Shown here piece after piece: positions 34,382 to 42,278 of a stretch of 64,000 nt of DNA. A model generated the notes under the pieces. The model had not been told where the DNA came from. It made no database searches and saw only the letters and a list, made by a program, of their open reading frames with translations. The position numbers were made by a program, and so were the translations under genes. This stretch comes from DATEOR01 sp963766725 (GTDB lineage Bacteria > Actinomycetota > Thermoleophilia > Gaiellales > Gaiellaceae): contig CAVYBK010000006.1 of NCBI GenBank assembly GCA_963766725.1, positions 310,001 to 374,000 of the forward strand, given 5' to 3'. The stretch's first letter is position 1, and every line of letters begins with the position of its first letter.

Positions 34382-35163
34382 TCCGCCGGAGGCTCGTACT
34401 TCACGGCGTCCTCCGCGGCAGCGGCAAGGAGGAAGCCGATGGGGTTCTCCTGTTCCTCGGCGAGATGGGCGAGGAGGCCGGCCGTGCGCGCGAGGATGGG
34501 AATCGCCTTCACGGTGGCAGCCGAAAAGCCCAGGTCGAGCAGCACAGCGGCGATCGGCATCGCGACGTTCATTGTCAGCGGCTTGCCCCAGATCTCGGCG
34601 ACCGCGTCGCGGAAGGCGCGCGCAAGGGCGACGTGGGGCCCGCTCGCGCCGCGCTCGTCGGCGAGCTCGAGGATTCGCTCCGCCCGCGGGTCGAGCGGCC
34701 GATGCACAGGATGCCCGAAGCCCGGCACCTTGCCGCCCCCCTCCTTGATCGCCCCGGCGAGCTCTGCAGCAGCCGCCGCGGGCTCAGCCCCCGCAGCGAC
34801 CTTCGCCTGTGCCTCCTCGAGCAATCGCGCGCATTCCTCCGAGGTGCCGAGGACGACTGGGCCGGCGCCGAGGATCCCCGCCGCGACCGCGCCCTGGAGC
34901 GACGCGGGGTCGGCAGCGAGCGTCATCCGGGCCGCGACGTTGGTCGGCATCATCCCGTGCTCGGCAATGGCGACGAGCAGCAGGTCGAGGAAGTAGCGCT
35001 CGTCGTCGGTCGGCTCGCGGCCGGTGAGCAGGAGGTGGAAGTACTCGGTGAAGGTCAGGCGACCCATGAGGTCGCCTGACAGATCCCGCCCGCGCACCTC
35101 GACTCTGTCGGGGTAGGCCTGGCTCACGTGCGTGACGGGCTCGCCGGGCTTGCCGATCTGCAT
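34378..35163 (-). CDS. Short citrate-synthase-fold protein (citryl-CoA lyase-like)
   Basis: At 261 aa it is far shorter than citrate synthase (about 370-430 aa) and matches the short citryl-CoA lyase/citrate synthase-like group. Recognisable elements are MGRLTFTEYFHLLLTGREP, the histidine motif AEHGMMPTN, GKVPGFGHPVHRPLDPRA and LLDLGFSAATVKAIPILARTAG. It may form or split a citryl-CoA- or malyl-CoA-like thioester. The ATG before QIGKPGEPVTHV was chosen; the frame is open 43 codons upstream but without any conserved sequence. It is the first gene of a pair with the acyl-CoA ligase. Confidence 0.82.
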   Translation of the reverse strand: MQIGKPGEPVTHVSQAYPDRVEVRGRDLSGDLMGRLTFTEYFHLLLTGREPTDDERYFLDLLLVAIAEHGMMPTNVAARMTLAADPASLQGAVAAGILGAGPVVLGTSEECARLLEEAQAKVAAGAEPAAAAAELAGAIKEGGGKVPGFGHPVHRPLDPRAERILELADERGASGPHVALARAFRDAVAEIWGKPLTMNVAMPIAAVLLDLGFSAATVKAIPILARTAGLLAHLAEEQENPIGFLLAAAAEDAVKYEPPAE

Positions 35164-35184
35164 GGCGCATCTTGCCCTTAACTG

Positions 35185-35210
35185 CGAAGCCCCGCCGGAG
35201 CGGGGCTTCG
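35185..35210. terminator. Terminator hairpin after rnpB
   Basis: An 11-bp perfect inverted repeat (CGAAGCCCCGC) with a CGGA loop lies a few bases after the RNase P RNA 3' end and 21 bp upstream of the citrate-synthase-like gene. No U-tract. Confidence 0.65.
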
Positions 35211-35212
35211 TG

Positions 35213-35578
35213 TAGCAGGCCTGTAAGCCGGATTCTGTCGAGGGTGACCATCCATCTAGGCCACCGGTTCCCCGGTGGCTCGAGCAACGCACCCGGCTCC
35301 TCGGCGGGCCGCCTGAAACGGAGCCTGTTCGCCTTGCACCGGACGGGGTTTGGCTAGCCGTCGTGTCACCACGACGCTGGTGGGCTCTTACCCCACCCTT
35401 TCACCCTTGCCTTCGGCGTCTCCGGAGAGAGACGTTTCGCCGCTGGCGGTCTCCTTTCTGTGCCACTTTCCGTCGGCTTTCGCCGCCTGGGATTTCCCCA
35501 GCGTCCTGCCCTGCGGTGTCCGGACTTTCCTCGGACCGACCCGCCGAAGCGGCCCGGCCCGCGATCACCCGGCCTGCA
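35213..35578 (-). ncRNA. rnpB: RNase P RNA (type A)
   Basis: On the minus strand the sequence contains the universal 5' core GAGGAAAGTCCGGAC shortly after the start and the 3' core AGAATCCGGCTTACAGG near its end. The ends GCAGGCC and GGCCTGC pair to form helix P1. The total of about 366 nt and the P-loops between fit a type A bacterial RNase P RNA, the ribozyme that removes tRNA 5' leaders. Exact ends are estimated from P1 (plus or minus a few bases). Confidence 0.95.
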
Positions 35579-35759
35579 CGGTCAATTGTAGCCCCGATTC
35601 CGCGCCAGCCTCGAAGCGGGTCCCGCACTGCGGGCAGAGGATCGCCCCGCCCGTGTGGAGGACGAACTCGCCGCAGACTGGGCACTCGAGGCTCGCGCCG
35701 CGCATGAGCGCCAGGAGCTCCTGGTCGAGCGTGCGATTGAGGGCCACGATCTCCGTCAT
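35565..35759 (-). CDS. Small zinc-ribbon protein
   Basis: The 64-aa product has two CXXC knuckles (CPVCGEF near residue 26 and CPQCGTR near residue 42), a zinc ribbon, after an N-terminal helix (IVALNRTLDQELLALMRG). Function unknown; a nucleic-acid-binding role is only a guess. Its ATG lies right at the lexA stop, so it is probably the second gene of the lexA transcript. Its 3' end contains the rnpB promoter and overlaps the rnpB 5' end by about 14 bases. Confidence 0.75.
   Translation of the reverse strand: MTEIVALNRTLDQELLALMRGASLECPVCGEFVLHTGGAILCPQCGTRFEAGAESGLQLTVQAG
35585..35590 (-). promoter_or_regulatory. rnpB -10 element TACAAT
   Basis: TACAAT is followed by 7 bases and then GCAGGCC, the predicted first nucleotides of RNase P RNA. 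The promoter therefore lies inside the coding region of the zinc-ribbon gene. The -35 region is weak. Confidence 0.65.
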
Positions 35760-36397
35760 CAGACTCGCCTGAAGACCCCGATCACCTTGCCGAGGATCTG
35801 GACGTGGGTCGGATAGAGCGGCTCGAGGGTCTCGTTCTCCGGCTGGAGCCGGATGCGCCCGTTCTCGCGGAAGAAGCGCTTCACGGTCGCCTCGTCGGCG
35901 GCCTCGTCTTCGCCGGCGAGCGCCACGACGATGTCGCCGTCGCGGGCTGTCTGCTGCTTCTGAACGACGACGTAGTCGCCGTCGAGGATGCCGGCGTCGA
36001 TCATGCTCTCGCCCTTGACGCGGAGAAGGAACTCGTCCCCTCCGGCGGTCAGCGGCTCCGGCACCGCGAGGTAGTCCTCGATGTTCTCCTCGGCGAGGAG
36101 CGGGCCGCCTGCGGCGATCTCGCCGACGAGCGGCAGGCGCCGTGGGTCGGGCGCGGCCACACGCACGGGACCGGGGCCCGAGGCGCGCTCGCGGCCGACG
36201 ACCTCGAGGGCGCGAGGCTTGGTCGGGTCGCGGCGCAGCATCCCGGCACGCTCGAGATTCGCGAGATGCGCGTGCACCGTCGAGGGCGAGGCCAGGCCCA
36301 CCTCCTCGCCGATCTCGCGCACGGTCGGTGGATACCCGTGCTTGGCGGCGTAGCTGACGACGAAGTCGTAGATCTCCTGCTGGCGCTTGCTCAGCAT
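35759..36397 (-). CDS. lexA: SOS regulator LexA
   Basis: LexA represses DNA-damage genes and cleaves itself when RecA is activated. The 212-aa protein has an N-terminal winged helix (LSKRQQEIYDFV, PPTVREIGEEVGLASPSTVHAHL), the Ala96-Gly97 cleavage site in GEIAAGG, and the catalytic pair Ser131 (RVKGESMID) and Lys173 (ATVKRFF). The ATG chosen here gives the standard length; the frame is open further upstream through its own operator, where it has no homology. An SOS box sits 16 bases before the start, so it is autoregulated. Confidence 0.97.
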   Translation of the reverse strand: MLSKRQQEIYDFVVSYAAKHGYPPTVREIGEEVGLASPSTVHAHLANLERAGMLRRDPTKPRALEVVGRERASGPGPVRVAAPDPRRLPLVGEIAAGGPLLAEENIEDYLAVPEPLTAGGDEFLLRVKGESMIDAGILDGDYVVVQKQQTARDGDIVVALAGEDEAADEATVKRFFRENGRIRLQPENETLEPLYPTHVQILGKVIGVFRRV

Positions 36398-36412
36398 GCT
36401 CGGCTCCCTGGT

Positions 36413-36426
36413 CGAACGTCTGTTCG
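36413..36426. promoter_or_regulatory. LexA SOS box CGAACGTCTGTTCG
   Basis: The 14-base site matches the Gram-positive/actinobacterial LexA consensus CGAAC-N4-GTTCG exactly. It lies at the predicted start of transcription of lexA, just downstream of the -10 element, so LexA would block initiation. Confidence 0.9.
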
Positions 36427-36430
36427 CATC

Positions 36431-36459
36431 ACGGTAGCGCGGGTTTCGGACGGAGTCAA
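36431..36459 (-). promoter_or_regulatory. lexA sigma-70 promoter
   Basis: On the minus strand, TTGACT (36454-36459) and TACCGT (36431-36436) are separated by 17 bases. The SOS box follows 4 bases after the -10 element. Confidence 0.65.
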
Positions 36460-36472
36460 ACTCCGGCCTAGC

Positions 36473-36478
36473 TACAAT
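36473..36478 (+). promoter_or_regulatory. tRNA-Leu -10 element TACAAT
   Basis: TACAAT lies 9 bases before the mature tRNA-Leu 5' end, leaving a leader of only 2-3 bases. A -35 element is not clear. Confidence 0.5.
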
Positions 36479-36487
36479 GCGCTTCGC

Positions 36488-36573
<86 letters not shown>

Positions 36574-36586
36574 TAACAGGCAGCGC

Positions 36587-36613
36587 GAAGGCACCCCGAA
36601 GAGGGGTGCCTTC
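36587..36613 (+). terminator. Terminator after tRNA-Leu
   Basis: An 11-bp inverted repeat (GAAGGCACCCC) with a GAAGA loop lies 13 bases after the tRNA and is followed by the T-rich GTTCTTCTC. Confidence 0.75.
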
Positions 36614-36646
36614 GTTCTTCTCCCATCGCTAAGGTACGCGCGGCTC

Positions 36647-38092
36647 GTGCGCGAACTTTGTGGAGAGGCGATCGACGTGGCGACGGCCGGCGGGGCCGGC
36701 TATGCCGACGCGCGCGCGGTGACACGCCGGGCCCAGCACGTGGCGACGAAGAACGGTGAGGTCGAGTCGGTCTCGGACGGCGAGACGGAAGGCGTCGGCG
36801 TCCGCGTCCTCGTCAACGGCGCCTGGGGATTCGCATGCGACCGCCGGCTGACGGAGGAAGGAGCACGGTCCGCCGCCGAGCGTGCAGTCGCATTCGCGCG
36901 CGCGAGCGCGGGCCGGTCGGGGAGACGCCAGGTCGAGCTCGCGCCCGCGCCGGCCGAGAAGGGCGAGTACCGAACGTCCGCCACGCGCGATCCGCTGGAC
37001 GTCCCGCTCTCAGAGAAGGTCGAGCTCTGCCTCCGGGCCGAAGGGGGAATGAGGCACGAGGACGTGGAGATCACGGAGGCGACGCTTCGCGCCCAGCGCG
37101 AGGAGCGGGCGTTCCAGTCCTCCGAAGGCGCCGACGTCTACCAGGAGTTCGTGGAGTGCGGAGGCGGGATCGACGCGCTCGCCATCCGCGACGGGAAGGT
37201 TCAGATCCGCAGCTACCCGAGCGCGCACGGCGGCTCGAGCTCGCAGTCGGGCTGGGAGTACGTCGAGGGCCTGGACCTCCCGGGGAACGCGCCGCGGGTC
37301 GCCGAGGAGGCGGCCGCCCTCCTTCGCGCCGACCCATGCCCGTCGGGAGTGATGACGGTCGTCCTCGACAGCGAGCAGATGGTGCTGCAGGTACACGAGT
37401 CGGTCGGCCACCCGACCGAGCTCGACCGGGTCTACGGGACCGAGGCGGCCTACGCCGGCACGAGCTTCCTCAAGCCGGGTGACCTCGGCAGCCTCCGCTA
37501 CGGGTCGGACCTGATGAACATCACCGCGGACTCGACGACTGCCGGCGGGCTCGGCACCTTCGCCTACGACGACGAGGGCGTGCCCGCGGGACGGCAGCCC
37601 GTCGTCGAAGGGGGCGTCCTGAACGGCTTCCTCTCGTCGCGCGAGACCGCGCGGATGATCGGAGCGGGGAACGGCGGCTCGATGCGCGCCGACGGGTGGA
37701 GCCGGATGCCGCTCGTCCGCATGACGAACCTGCACCTCGAGCCGGGCGAGGGGTCCTTCGACGACCTGCTCGCCGACGTCGACGACGGCATCTTCATGTG
37801 CACGAACAAGAGCTGGTCGATCGACGACAAGCGCCTCAACTTCCAGTTCGGGACGCAGATCGCATGGGAGATCAAGAGCGGCAAGCTCGGGCGCATGCTG
37901 CGCGACGCGACCTACATGGGCACGACGCCGATCTTCTGGTCCGGGCTCGACGCGGTCGGCGGCGCCGACGAATGGGAGCTCTACGGATTGACGAACTGCG
38001 GCAAGGGCCAGCCGGGCCAGCACGCGCACGTGTCTCACGGCACCGCCCCGGGCCGCTTCCGCAACGTCCAGGTTGGCGTCCGTGACGTCTGA
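36647..38092 (+). CDS. tldD: Metalloprotease TldD
   Basis: TldD is the catalytic subunit of the TldD/TldE protease, which cuts modified peptides and degrades the CcdA antitoxin in E. coli. The 481-aa protein carries the zinc motif HEXXXH as HESVGH at residues 250-255. The C-terminal domain has the usual GMSPRFWSG-like ending in changed form (GTTPIFWSGLDAVGG). The GTG start gives full length. It overlaps tldE, so the two subunits are translated together. Confidence 0.93.
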   Translation: MRELCGEAIDVATAGGAGYADARAVTRRAQHVATKNGEVESVSDGETEGVGVRVLVNGAWGFACDRRLTEEGARSAAERAVAFARASAGRSGRRQVELAPAPAEKGEYRTSATRDPLDVPLSEKVELCLRAEGGMRHEDVEITEATLRAQREERAFQSSEGADVYQEFVECGGGIDALAIRDGKVQIRSYPSAHGGSSSQSGWEYVEGLDLPGNAPRVAEEAAALLRADPCPSGVMTVVLDSEQMVLQVHESVGHPTELDRVYGTEAAYAGTSFLKPGDLGSLRYGSDLMNITADSTTAGGLGTFAYDDEGVPAGRQPVVEGGVLNGFLSSRETARMIGAGNGGSMRADGWSRMPLVRMTNLHLEPGEGSFDDLLADVDDGIFMCTNKSWSIDDKRLNFQFGTQIAWEIKSGKLGRMLRDATYMGTTPIFWSGLDAVGGADEWELYGLTNCGKGQPGQHAHVSHGTAPGRFRNVQVGVRDV

Positions 38093-39452
38093 CGGCCGGG
38101 CGCTCGAGCTCGCCGATCGCGCCTGGCGGGCCGCCGAGGCGGACGAGGCGGACGCCGTCGTCCAGGTCGAGGAGTCGGGCTTCGCGCGCTTCGCCGGCTC
38201 CGAGGTCCACCAGCCGACGCTGATCAGCGACGAGTCGATCACGCTCCGCGTCGTCCGGGACGGGAAGGTCGGCTGTGCCGTCACGAACCGAACCGACGAC
38301 GAGGGTCTCCGGGAGATGGCCCGGCGGGCCGCCGAGGCGGCGGACAGCGCGCCCGCGGATCCCGGGTACGCAGGGCTGCAGCCGCCGGCCGCCGTCCCCG
38401 ACGTGGCCGGTTACGACGAAGAGACCGCGGTGCTGACCCCCGAGGAGCAGGCCGCGCTCGCCGCGCAGGCGATCGAGGCCGCTCCCGAGTACGGCCTTTA
38501 CGGGTATTTCACGAGCGGCGCGACCGAGACGGCGGTGGCCTCGAGCACCGGCCATGCGGTCAGCCAGGGAATGACCGACGCGAGCGTCCTCGCCATCGCG
38601 GCCTCTGACGACGCCTCCGGCTACGCGGAGGAGACGTCCTGGAAGGCTGGCGACCTCGACCCGGCGGGCTGCGCGCGGGAGGCAGCCGAAAAGGCGGGCA
38701 GGACACGCGGCGCGACGGAGATCGAGGCCGGCACGCACGCCGCCATCCTCGAGCCCTATGCCTTCTCCGAGCTCCTCTGGTATTTCGGGTTCAGCTCCCT
38801 CGGAGCCCTGTCCTGCCTCGAGGGACGCAGCTACCTGAGCGGGCGGCTCGGCGAGAAGCTCTTCGACGAGAAGTTCACGCTGATCGACGACGGTCTCGAC
38901 CCCGAGGGCATGCCCAAGGCGTTCGATCTCGAGGGCGTGCCCAAGCAGCGCGTCACGATCGTCGAGGACGGCGTCGCGAAGGACGTCGTCTGGGACCGCC
39001 GCACAGCCAAGCGCGCCGGCGACGGCCACGAGTCCACCGGCCACGCTCTCACGGCGCCCGCGCAAGGATTCGGCCCGCTGCCGCTCAACCTCTCGGTACG
39101 CGCCGGCGACGTGCCGACCGGTGAGCTACCGGAGCGAGTGGGTGACGGCATCTACGTGACCCGGCTCCACTACCTCGGCGTCGTCGACCCGCGCGAGGGG
39201 ATCATCACGGGCATGACACGCGACGGCACGTTCAAGATCGAGGGCGGTAAGGTGACGAAGCCGCTCGTGAATCTCCGCTTCACCACGTCGTTCCCGAAGC
39301 TCGTCGAGGGGATCCTCGGTCTTTCCGACGAGGTCGTGCTCGTGAACCGCAGCGACTATTACGACGAGCGCTACCCCTTCGGGACGCGGGTGCCCGCGAT
39401 CGCCACGAGCGCGTTCACGATCGTCGGAACGGGATCGGGGCCCGGCCTCTAG
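38082..39452 (+). CDS. tldE: TldE/PmbA, non-catalytic partner of TldD
   Basis: This 456-aa protein is homologous to TldD but without HEXXXH (the matching segment is ESTGHALTAP), as in TldE/PmbA. It shows VEESGFARFAGSEVHQPT at the N-terminus, which is the shared beta strand-rich entry. The GTG at 38082 overlaps the tldD stop by 11 bp; a TTG three codons earlier is also possible. The stop overlaps the GTG of the next gene (TAGTG). Confidence 0.92.
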   Translation: MTSDGRALELADRAWRAAEADEADAVVQVEESGFARFAGSEVHQPTLISDESITLRVVRDGKVGCAVTNRTDDEGLREMARRAAEAADSAPADPGYAGLQPPAAVPDVAGYDEETAVLTPEEQAALAAQAIEAAPEYGLYGYFTSGATETAVASSTGHAVSQGMTDASVLAIAASDDASGYAEETSWKAGDLDPAGCAREAAEKAGRTRGATEIEAGTHAAILEPYAFSELLWYFGFSSLGALSCLEGRSYLSGRLGEKLFDEKFTLIDDGLDPEGMPKAFDLEGVPKQRVTIVEDGVAKDVVWDRRTAKRAGDGHESTGHALTAPAQGFGPLPLNLSVRAGDVPTGELPERVGDGIYVTRLHYLGVVDPREGIITGMTRDGTFKIEGGKVTKPLVNLRFTTSFPKLVEGILGLSDEVVLVNRSDYYDERYPFGTRVPAIATSAFTIVGTGSGPGL

Positions 39453-40519
39453 TGCCCGCCCTCCTCGTCGGCACGCGGAAGGGCCTTTTCGTCCTCTCCT
39501 CCGACGAGGACCGCCGCGACTGGGCGGTCTCCGACCCGCTGCTGACGGGCTGGGAGGTCTTCCACGCCGTTCCCGACCCGCGTGACGGCTCGGTCTACGC
39601 GGCGACGAACAGCTTCGTCTACGGCGCGACCGTGCACCGCTCGGAGGATCGCGGCGAAACCTGGACGCGCGCCGAGGAGCTCGGCCTCCCCGAGGAATCC
39701 GGCCTCACGCTCGAGAAGACCTGGCACGTTCGGCCGGGGCGCGAGGGCGAGAATGGCCGCCTCTGGCTCGGCGGCGCACCCGGCGTCCTTTTCCGAAGCG
39801 ACGACTCCGGACGCACGTGGGAGACCGTGCAGAGCCTCGTCGGGCACGAGTCCCGGGAGAAGTGGAACCCGGGGGCCGGCGGCATGTGCTGCCACTCCAT
39901 CCAGCTCGACCCGGACGACCCCAACCGGATGTACGTCGCGATCTCCGCCGCGGGGACCTTCCGCACCGAGGACGGCGGCGAGTCCTGGGAGCCGGCCAAC
40001 TCCGGCGTGGCGGCCGACTTCTTCCCGGACAACCCGTTCCCCGAGGTCGGGCAGTGCGTGCACAAGCTGCTCGTCCACCCGGCCCGGCCGGAGCGCCTCT
40101 GGCAGCAGAACCACTGCGGCGTGTACCGCTCGGACGACTACGGCCGAAACTGGGAGCGCCTCGAGGGCAACGGGCTCCCGAGCGGCTTCGGCTTCCCGAT
40201 CATGCTCGACCCGTCCGATCCGGACACCGCCTTCGTCATCCCGGAGGAGGGCGCCGAGAACCGCGTCACGCCTGACGGGCGGCTGGGCGTCTACCGCACA
40301 CACGACGGCGGTCAGAGCTGGGAGCTCCTCGAGGGCGGCCTCCCGGATCCGGCCTGGGTGGCCGTGCTCCGCGAGTCTTCGTCGTTCGACGGGGGCAGCG
40401 TCTATTTCGGGACGCAGAGCGGCTCGGTCTTCGCGAGCGCCGACGGCGGCGACAGCTGGGTCGAGGCCGCAACGCACCTTCCGCCGATCCTCTCCGTCGA
40501 GGCGACCGACTGGCGGTAG
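39452..40519 (+). CDS. BNR-repeat beta-propeller protein (sialidase-like), cytosolic
   Basis: The 355-aa protein is a beta-propeller with Asp-box repeats: RSEDRGETWTRA, RSDDSGRTWETV, RTEDGGESWEPA, RSDDYGRNWERL, RTHDGGQSWELL and ASADGGDSWVEA. There is no signal peptide; it starts with LLVGTRKGLFVLSSDED. Such proteins are widespread next to MoaD-like genes, but their function is unknown to me; despite the annotation habit they are unlikely to be sialidases. The start overlaps the tldE stop. Confidence 0.85.
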   Translation: MPALLVGTRKGLFVLSSDEDRRDWAVSDPLLTGWEVFHAVPDPRDGSVYAATNSFVYGATVHRSEDRGETWTRAEELGLPEESGLTLEKTWHVRPGREGENGRLWLGGAPGVLFRSDDSGRTWETVQSLVGHESREKWNPGAGGMCCHSIQLDPDDPNRMYVAISAAGTFRTEDGGESWEPANSGVAADFFPDNPFPEVGQCVHKLLVHPARPERLWQQNHCGVYRSDDYGRNWERLEGNGLPSGFGFPIMLDPSDPDTAFVIPEEGAENRVTPDGRLGVYRTHDGGQSWELLEGGLPDPAWVAVLRESSSFDGGSVYFGTQSGSVFASADGGDSWVEAATHLPPILSVEATDWR

Positions 40520-40533
40520 TCCTGCTCCCGGGG

Positions 40534-40767
40534 ATGCTCGCCGCCGAGGTCGGCGGGCAGCGCCGCTTCGACGTCGAGGCGGACACCGTCGGCTCCGCGC
40601 TCCGCTCCCTGCCGGTCGCCAACCTGGTCTTCGACGAGCGCGGGCAGCTACGGCAGCTCGTGAACGTCTACGTGGACGGGGTCGACGTCCGCGAGCACGA
40701 GGGCATGGACACGCGCCTCAGCGGCAGCGAGGAGATCCGCCTCGTCGCCGCGATCGCCGGGGGTTAA
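40534..40767 (+). CDS. MoaD/ThiS-family ubiquitin-like protein
   Basis: The visible 77 residues have the beta-grasp pattern and end in the Gly-Gly tail (LVAAIAGG) that is activated as an acyl-adenylate and receives sulfur. The ATG used here cuts off the first strand: the preceding residues LAVVLLPG fit the family but no ATG, GTG or TTG lies upstream in this frame before the end of the BNR gene, so a CTG at 40510 or a frame error is possible. The stop shares TTAA with the convergent secG. Sulfur-carrier partner unknown. Confidence 0.78.
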   Translation: MLAAEVGGQRRFDVEADTVGSALRSLPVANLVFDERGQLRQLVNVYVDGVDVREHEGMDTRLSGSEEIRLVAAIAGG

Positions 40768-40985
40768 AGCACGTAGAACAGCGCGACGGTGTTGATGCCG
40801 AAGAGCGCCGCGACGACGAGCGTGAGCCGCGTCAGGTTCCGCTCGACGACGTGCTGGCCGCCCTGCGACGCGGGCGTGAAGCCCATGCCGCCGAAGCCCG
40901 TGTCGCGCCCGGAGTGCATGAGCACGAGGACGACGAGAATCGCGGACAGGAGCACCTGAACGACTGGCAGGACGACGTCGAGCAC
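40764..40985 (-). CDS. secG: Preprotein translocase subunit SecG
   Basis: This 73-aa protein has two hydrophobic helices (VLPVVQVLLSAILVVLVLMHSG and LTLVVAALFGINTVALFYVL) with the conserved cytosolic loop GGMGFTPASQGGQHVVERNLTR between. SecG assists SecYE in protein export at the membrane. The GTG start has both a GAGG 4 bases before and a TATCCT -10-like hexamer 6 bases before, so leaderless translation is possible. Confidence 0.93.
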   Translation of the reverse strand: MLDVVLPVVQVLLSAILVVLVLMHSGRDTGFGGMGFTPASQGGQHVVERNLTRLTLVVAALFGINTVALFYVL

Positions 40986-40991
40986 GGCCTC

Positions 40992-40997
40992 AGGATA
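40992..40997 (-). promoter_or_regulatory. secG -10-like hexamer TATCCT
   Basis: TATCCT is separated by GAGGCC from the GTG of secG, the same spacing as other likely leaderless promoters of this window. Confidence 0.4.
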
Positions 40998-41007
40998 GCG
41001 AGAGGCC

Positions 41008-41379
41008 TCAGGTGACAGCGTCGAGGACTGTTCGCACCAGATCCTGCGCGATCCTGTCCTTCGTCACGTAGCCGGACGCACCGGCGTTGTAGGCCTTCTC
41101 CACGTCCTCGGCATACGAGGAGCCGGTGAGGACGACGACCACGGTGGCAGGCGCCTCGGCGCGGATCCGCCGGCTCGCCTCGAACCCGTCCACGACCGGC
41201 ATGCTCAGATCCAGGAGGACGACGTCGGGCTCGAGCTCCCCGGCGAGCCGCATCGCCTCCTCCCCGTCATGTGCCCGGCCGGCAATCTCGATCTGGGCTT
41301 CGATGCCGAGAATCGCCTCGAGGGCGTCCATGAAAAGCGGGTCGTCGTCGGCGATCAGGACGCGAACGAGTGGGGTCAT
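41008..41379 (-). CDS. Single-domain response regulator
   Basis: The 123-aa protein is only a receiver domain: acidic pair DDD at residues 11-13, phosphorylated Asp57 in VVLLDLSMP, conserved Thr in VVVLTGSS and Lys in YVTKDRI. There is no output domain, so it acts through protein contacts or as a phosphate sink. No histidine kinase gene is close. The ATG overlaps the czcD-like stop by 4 bp, so it is expressed with the zinc transporter gene. Confidence 0.88.
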   Translation of the reverse strand: MTPLVRVLIADDDPLFMDALEAILGIEAQIEIAGRAHDGEEAMRLAGELEPDVVLLDLSMPVVDGFEASRRIRAEAPATVVVVLTGSSYAEDVEKAYNAGASGYVTKDRIAQDLVRTVLDAVT

Positions 41380-42278
41380 GCGGTCGTCCGCCGGATCTCG
41401 AGGCCGCTCGCTGTCCCGACGTGCTCGACCTGAAGCGTTGCGTGCTCGAGCCCGAAGCGCTCCGCGAGCATGCGCTCCAGCTCGAGGCGAATCCGGTGGC
41501 AGTCCGCGCCCGGCTCGACGAGGACGTGCGCGGCAAGCGCCGGGAAGCCGTCGGTCACCGTCCAAACGTGCAGGTCGTGCGTCTCGACGACCCCGTCGTG
41601 CTCCACGATCGCGCGGCCGACCTCGGCCGGCGGAGCCGATGAGGGCGCGCCCTCGAGGAAGATCCGCCCGGATTCCCGCAGGAGCGTGACGCTCGCCCCG
41701 AACATGAGCCCGGCCACGAAGAGCGATGCGATCGGGTCGAGGCGGTTCCAGCCCGTGGCGAGGATCAGGGCGCCCGCAAGAGCGGTGCCGACGAAGGCGG
41801 CCAGGTCGGTGGCGATGTGCAGATAGGCGCCCCGCACGTTCAGGCTTTGCCGCTCCGCGCGGGCCATGAGCGCGAGGACGGCGAGGTTCACGACGATCCC
41901 GACCAACGCCACCACGGTCACGATCCCGGCCTCCACCTCGGGCGGCGAGATCAGCCGGCGGATCGCCGAGTAGACGATCAGGAGCCCGATCACCACGAGC
42001 GTGATTCCGTTCGCCTGCGCGGCGAGGATCTCCGCGCGCGCGAACCCGAACGTCCACCGGCCGCGGGCCGGCAGGGACGCTGCCCAGGCTGCGAAGAGCG
42101 CGAGCCCGAGCGCCGAGGCGTCGGTCAGCATGTGGCCCGCGTCCGCGAGCAGGGCGAGGGAGCTGGCCACGATCCCGAGCACGACCTCGGCGACCATGAA
42201 GGCGACGAGCAGCCCGAGCGACAGGGCAAGGATGCGGCGGTCGGCGCGTGAATCGGCGTGCACGTGCATGTGACTCAT
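41376..42278 (-). CDS. Cation diffusion facilitator (CzcD/ZitB-like) metal efflux transporter
   Basis: The 300-aa protein is a CDF transporter with six membrane helices. The two metal sites are ADAGHMLTD in helix 2 and HIATDLAAFVG in helix 5 (HXXXD), and the cytosolic C-terminal domain contains ETHDLHVWTVTDGFPALAAHVLV. The N-terminus is His-rich (SHMHVHAD). It exports zinc or a similar divalent metal in exchange for protons. The start overlaps the glycosyltransferase stop by 4 bp, and the stop overlaps the response regulator. Confidence 0.9.
   Translation of the reverse strand: MSHMHVHADSRADRRILALSLGLLVAFMVAEVVLGIVASSLALLADAGHMLTDASALGLALFAAWAASLPARGRWTFGFARAEILAAQANGITLVVIGLLIVYSAIRRLISPPEVEAGIVTVVALVGIVVNLAVLALMARAERQSLNVRGAYLHIATDLAAFVGTALAGALILATGWNRLDPIASLFVAGLMFGASVTLLRESGRIFLEGAPSSAPPAEVGRAIVEHDGVVETHDLHVWTVTDGFPALAAHVLVEPGADCHRIRLELERMLAERFGLEHATLQVEHVGTASGLEIRRTTA

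Noticed and set aside
39452..40519. Sialidase function for the BNR-repeat protein
   Set aside because: Asp-box repeats are shared by many propellers. The catalytic arginine triad and Tyr/Glu pair of sialidases are not apparent.
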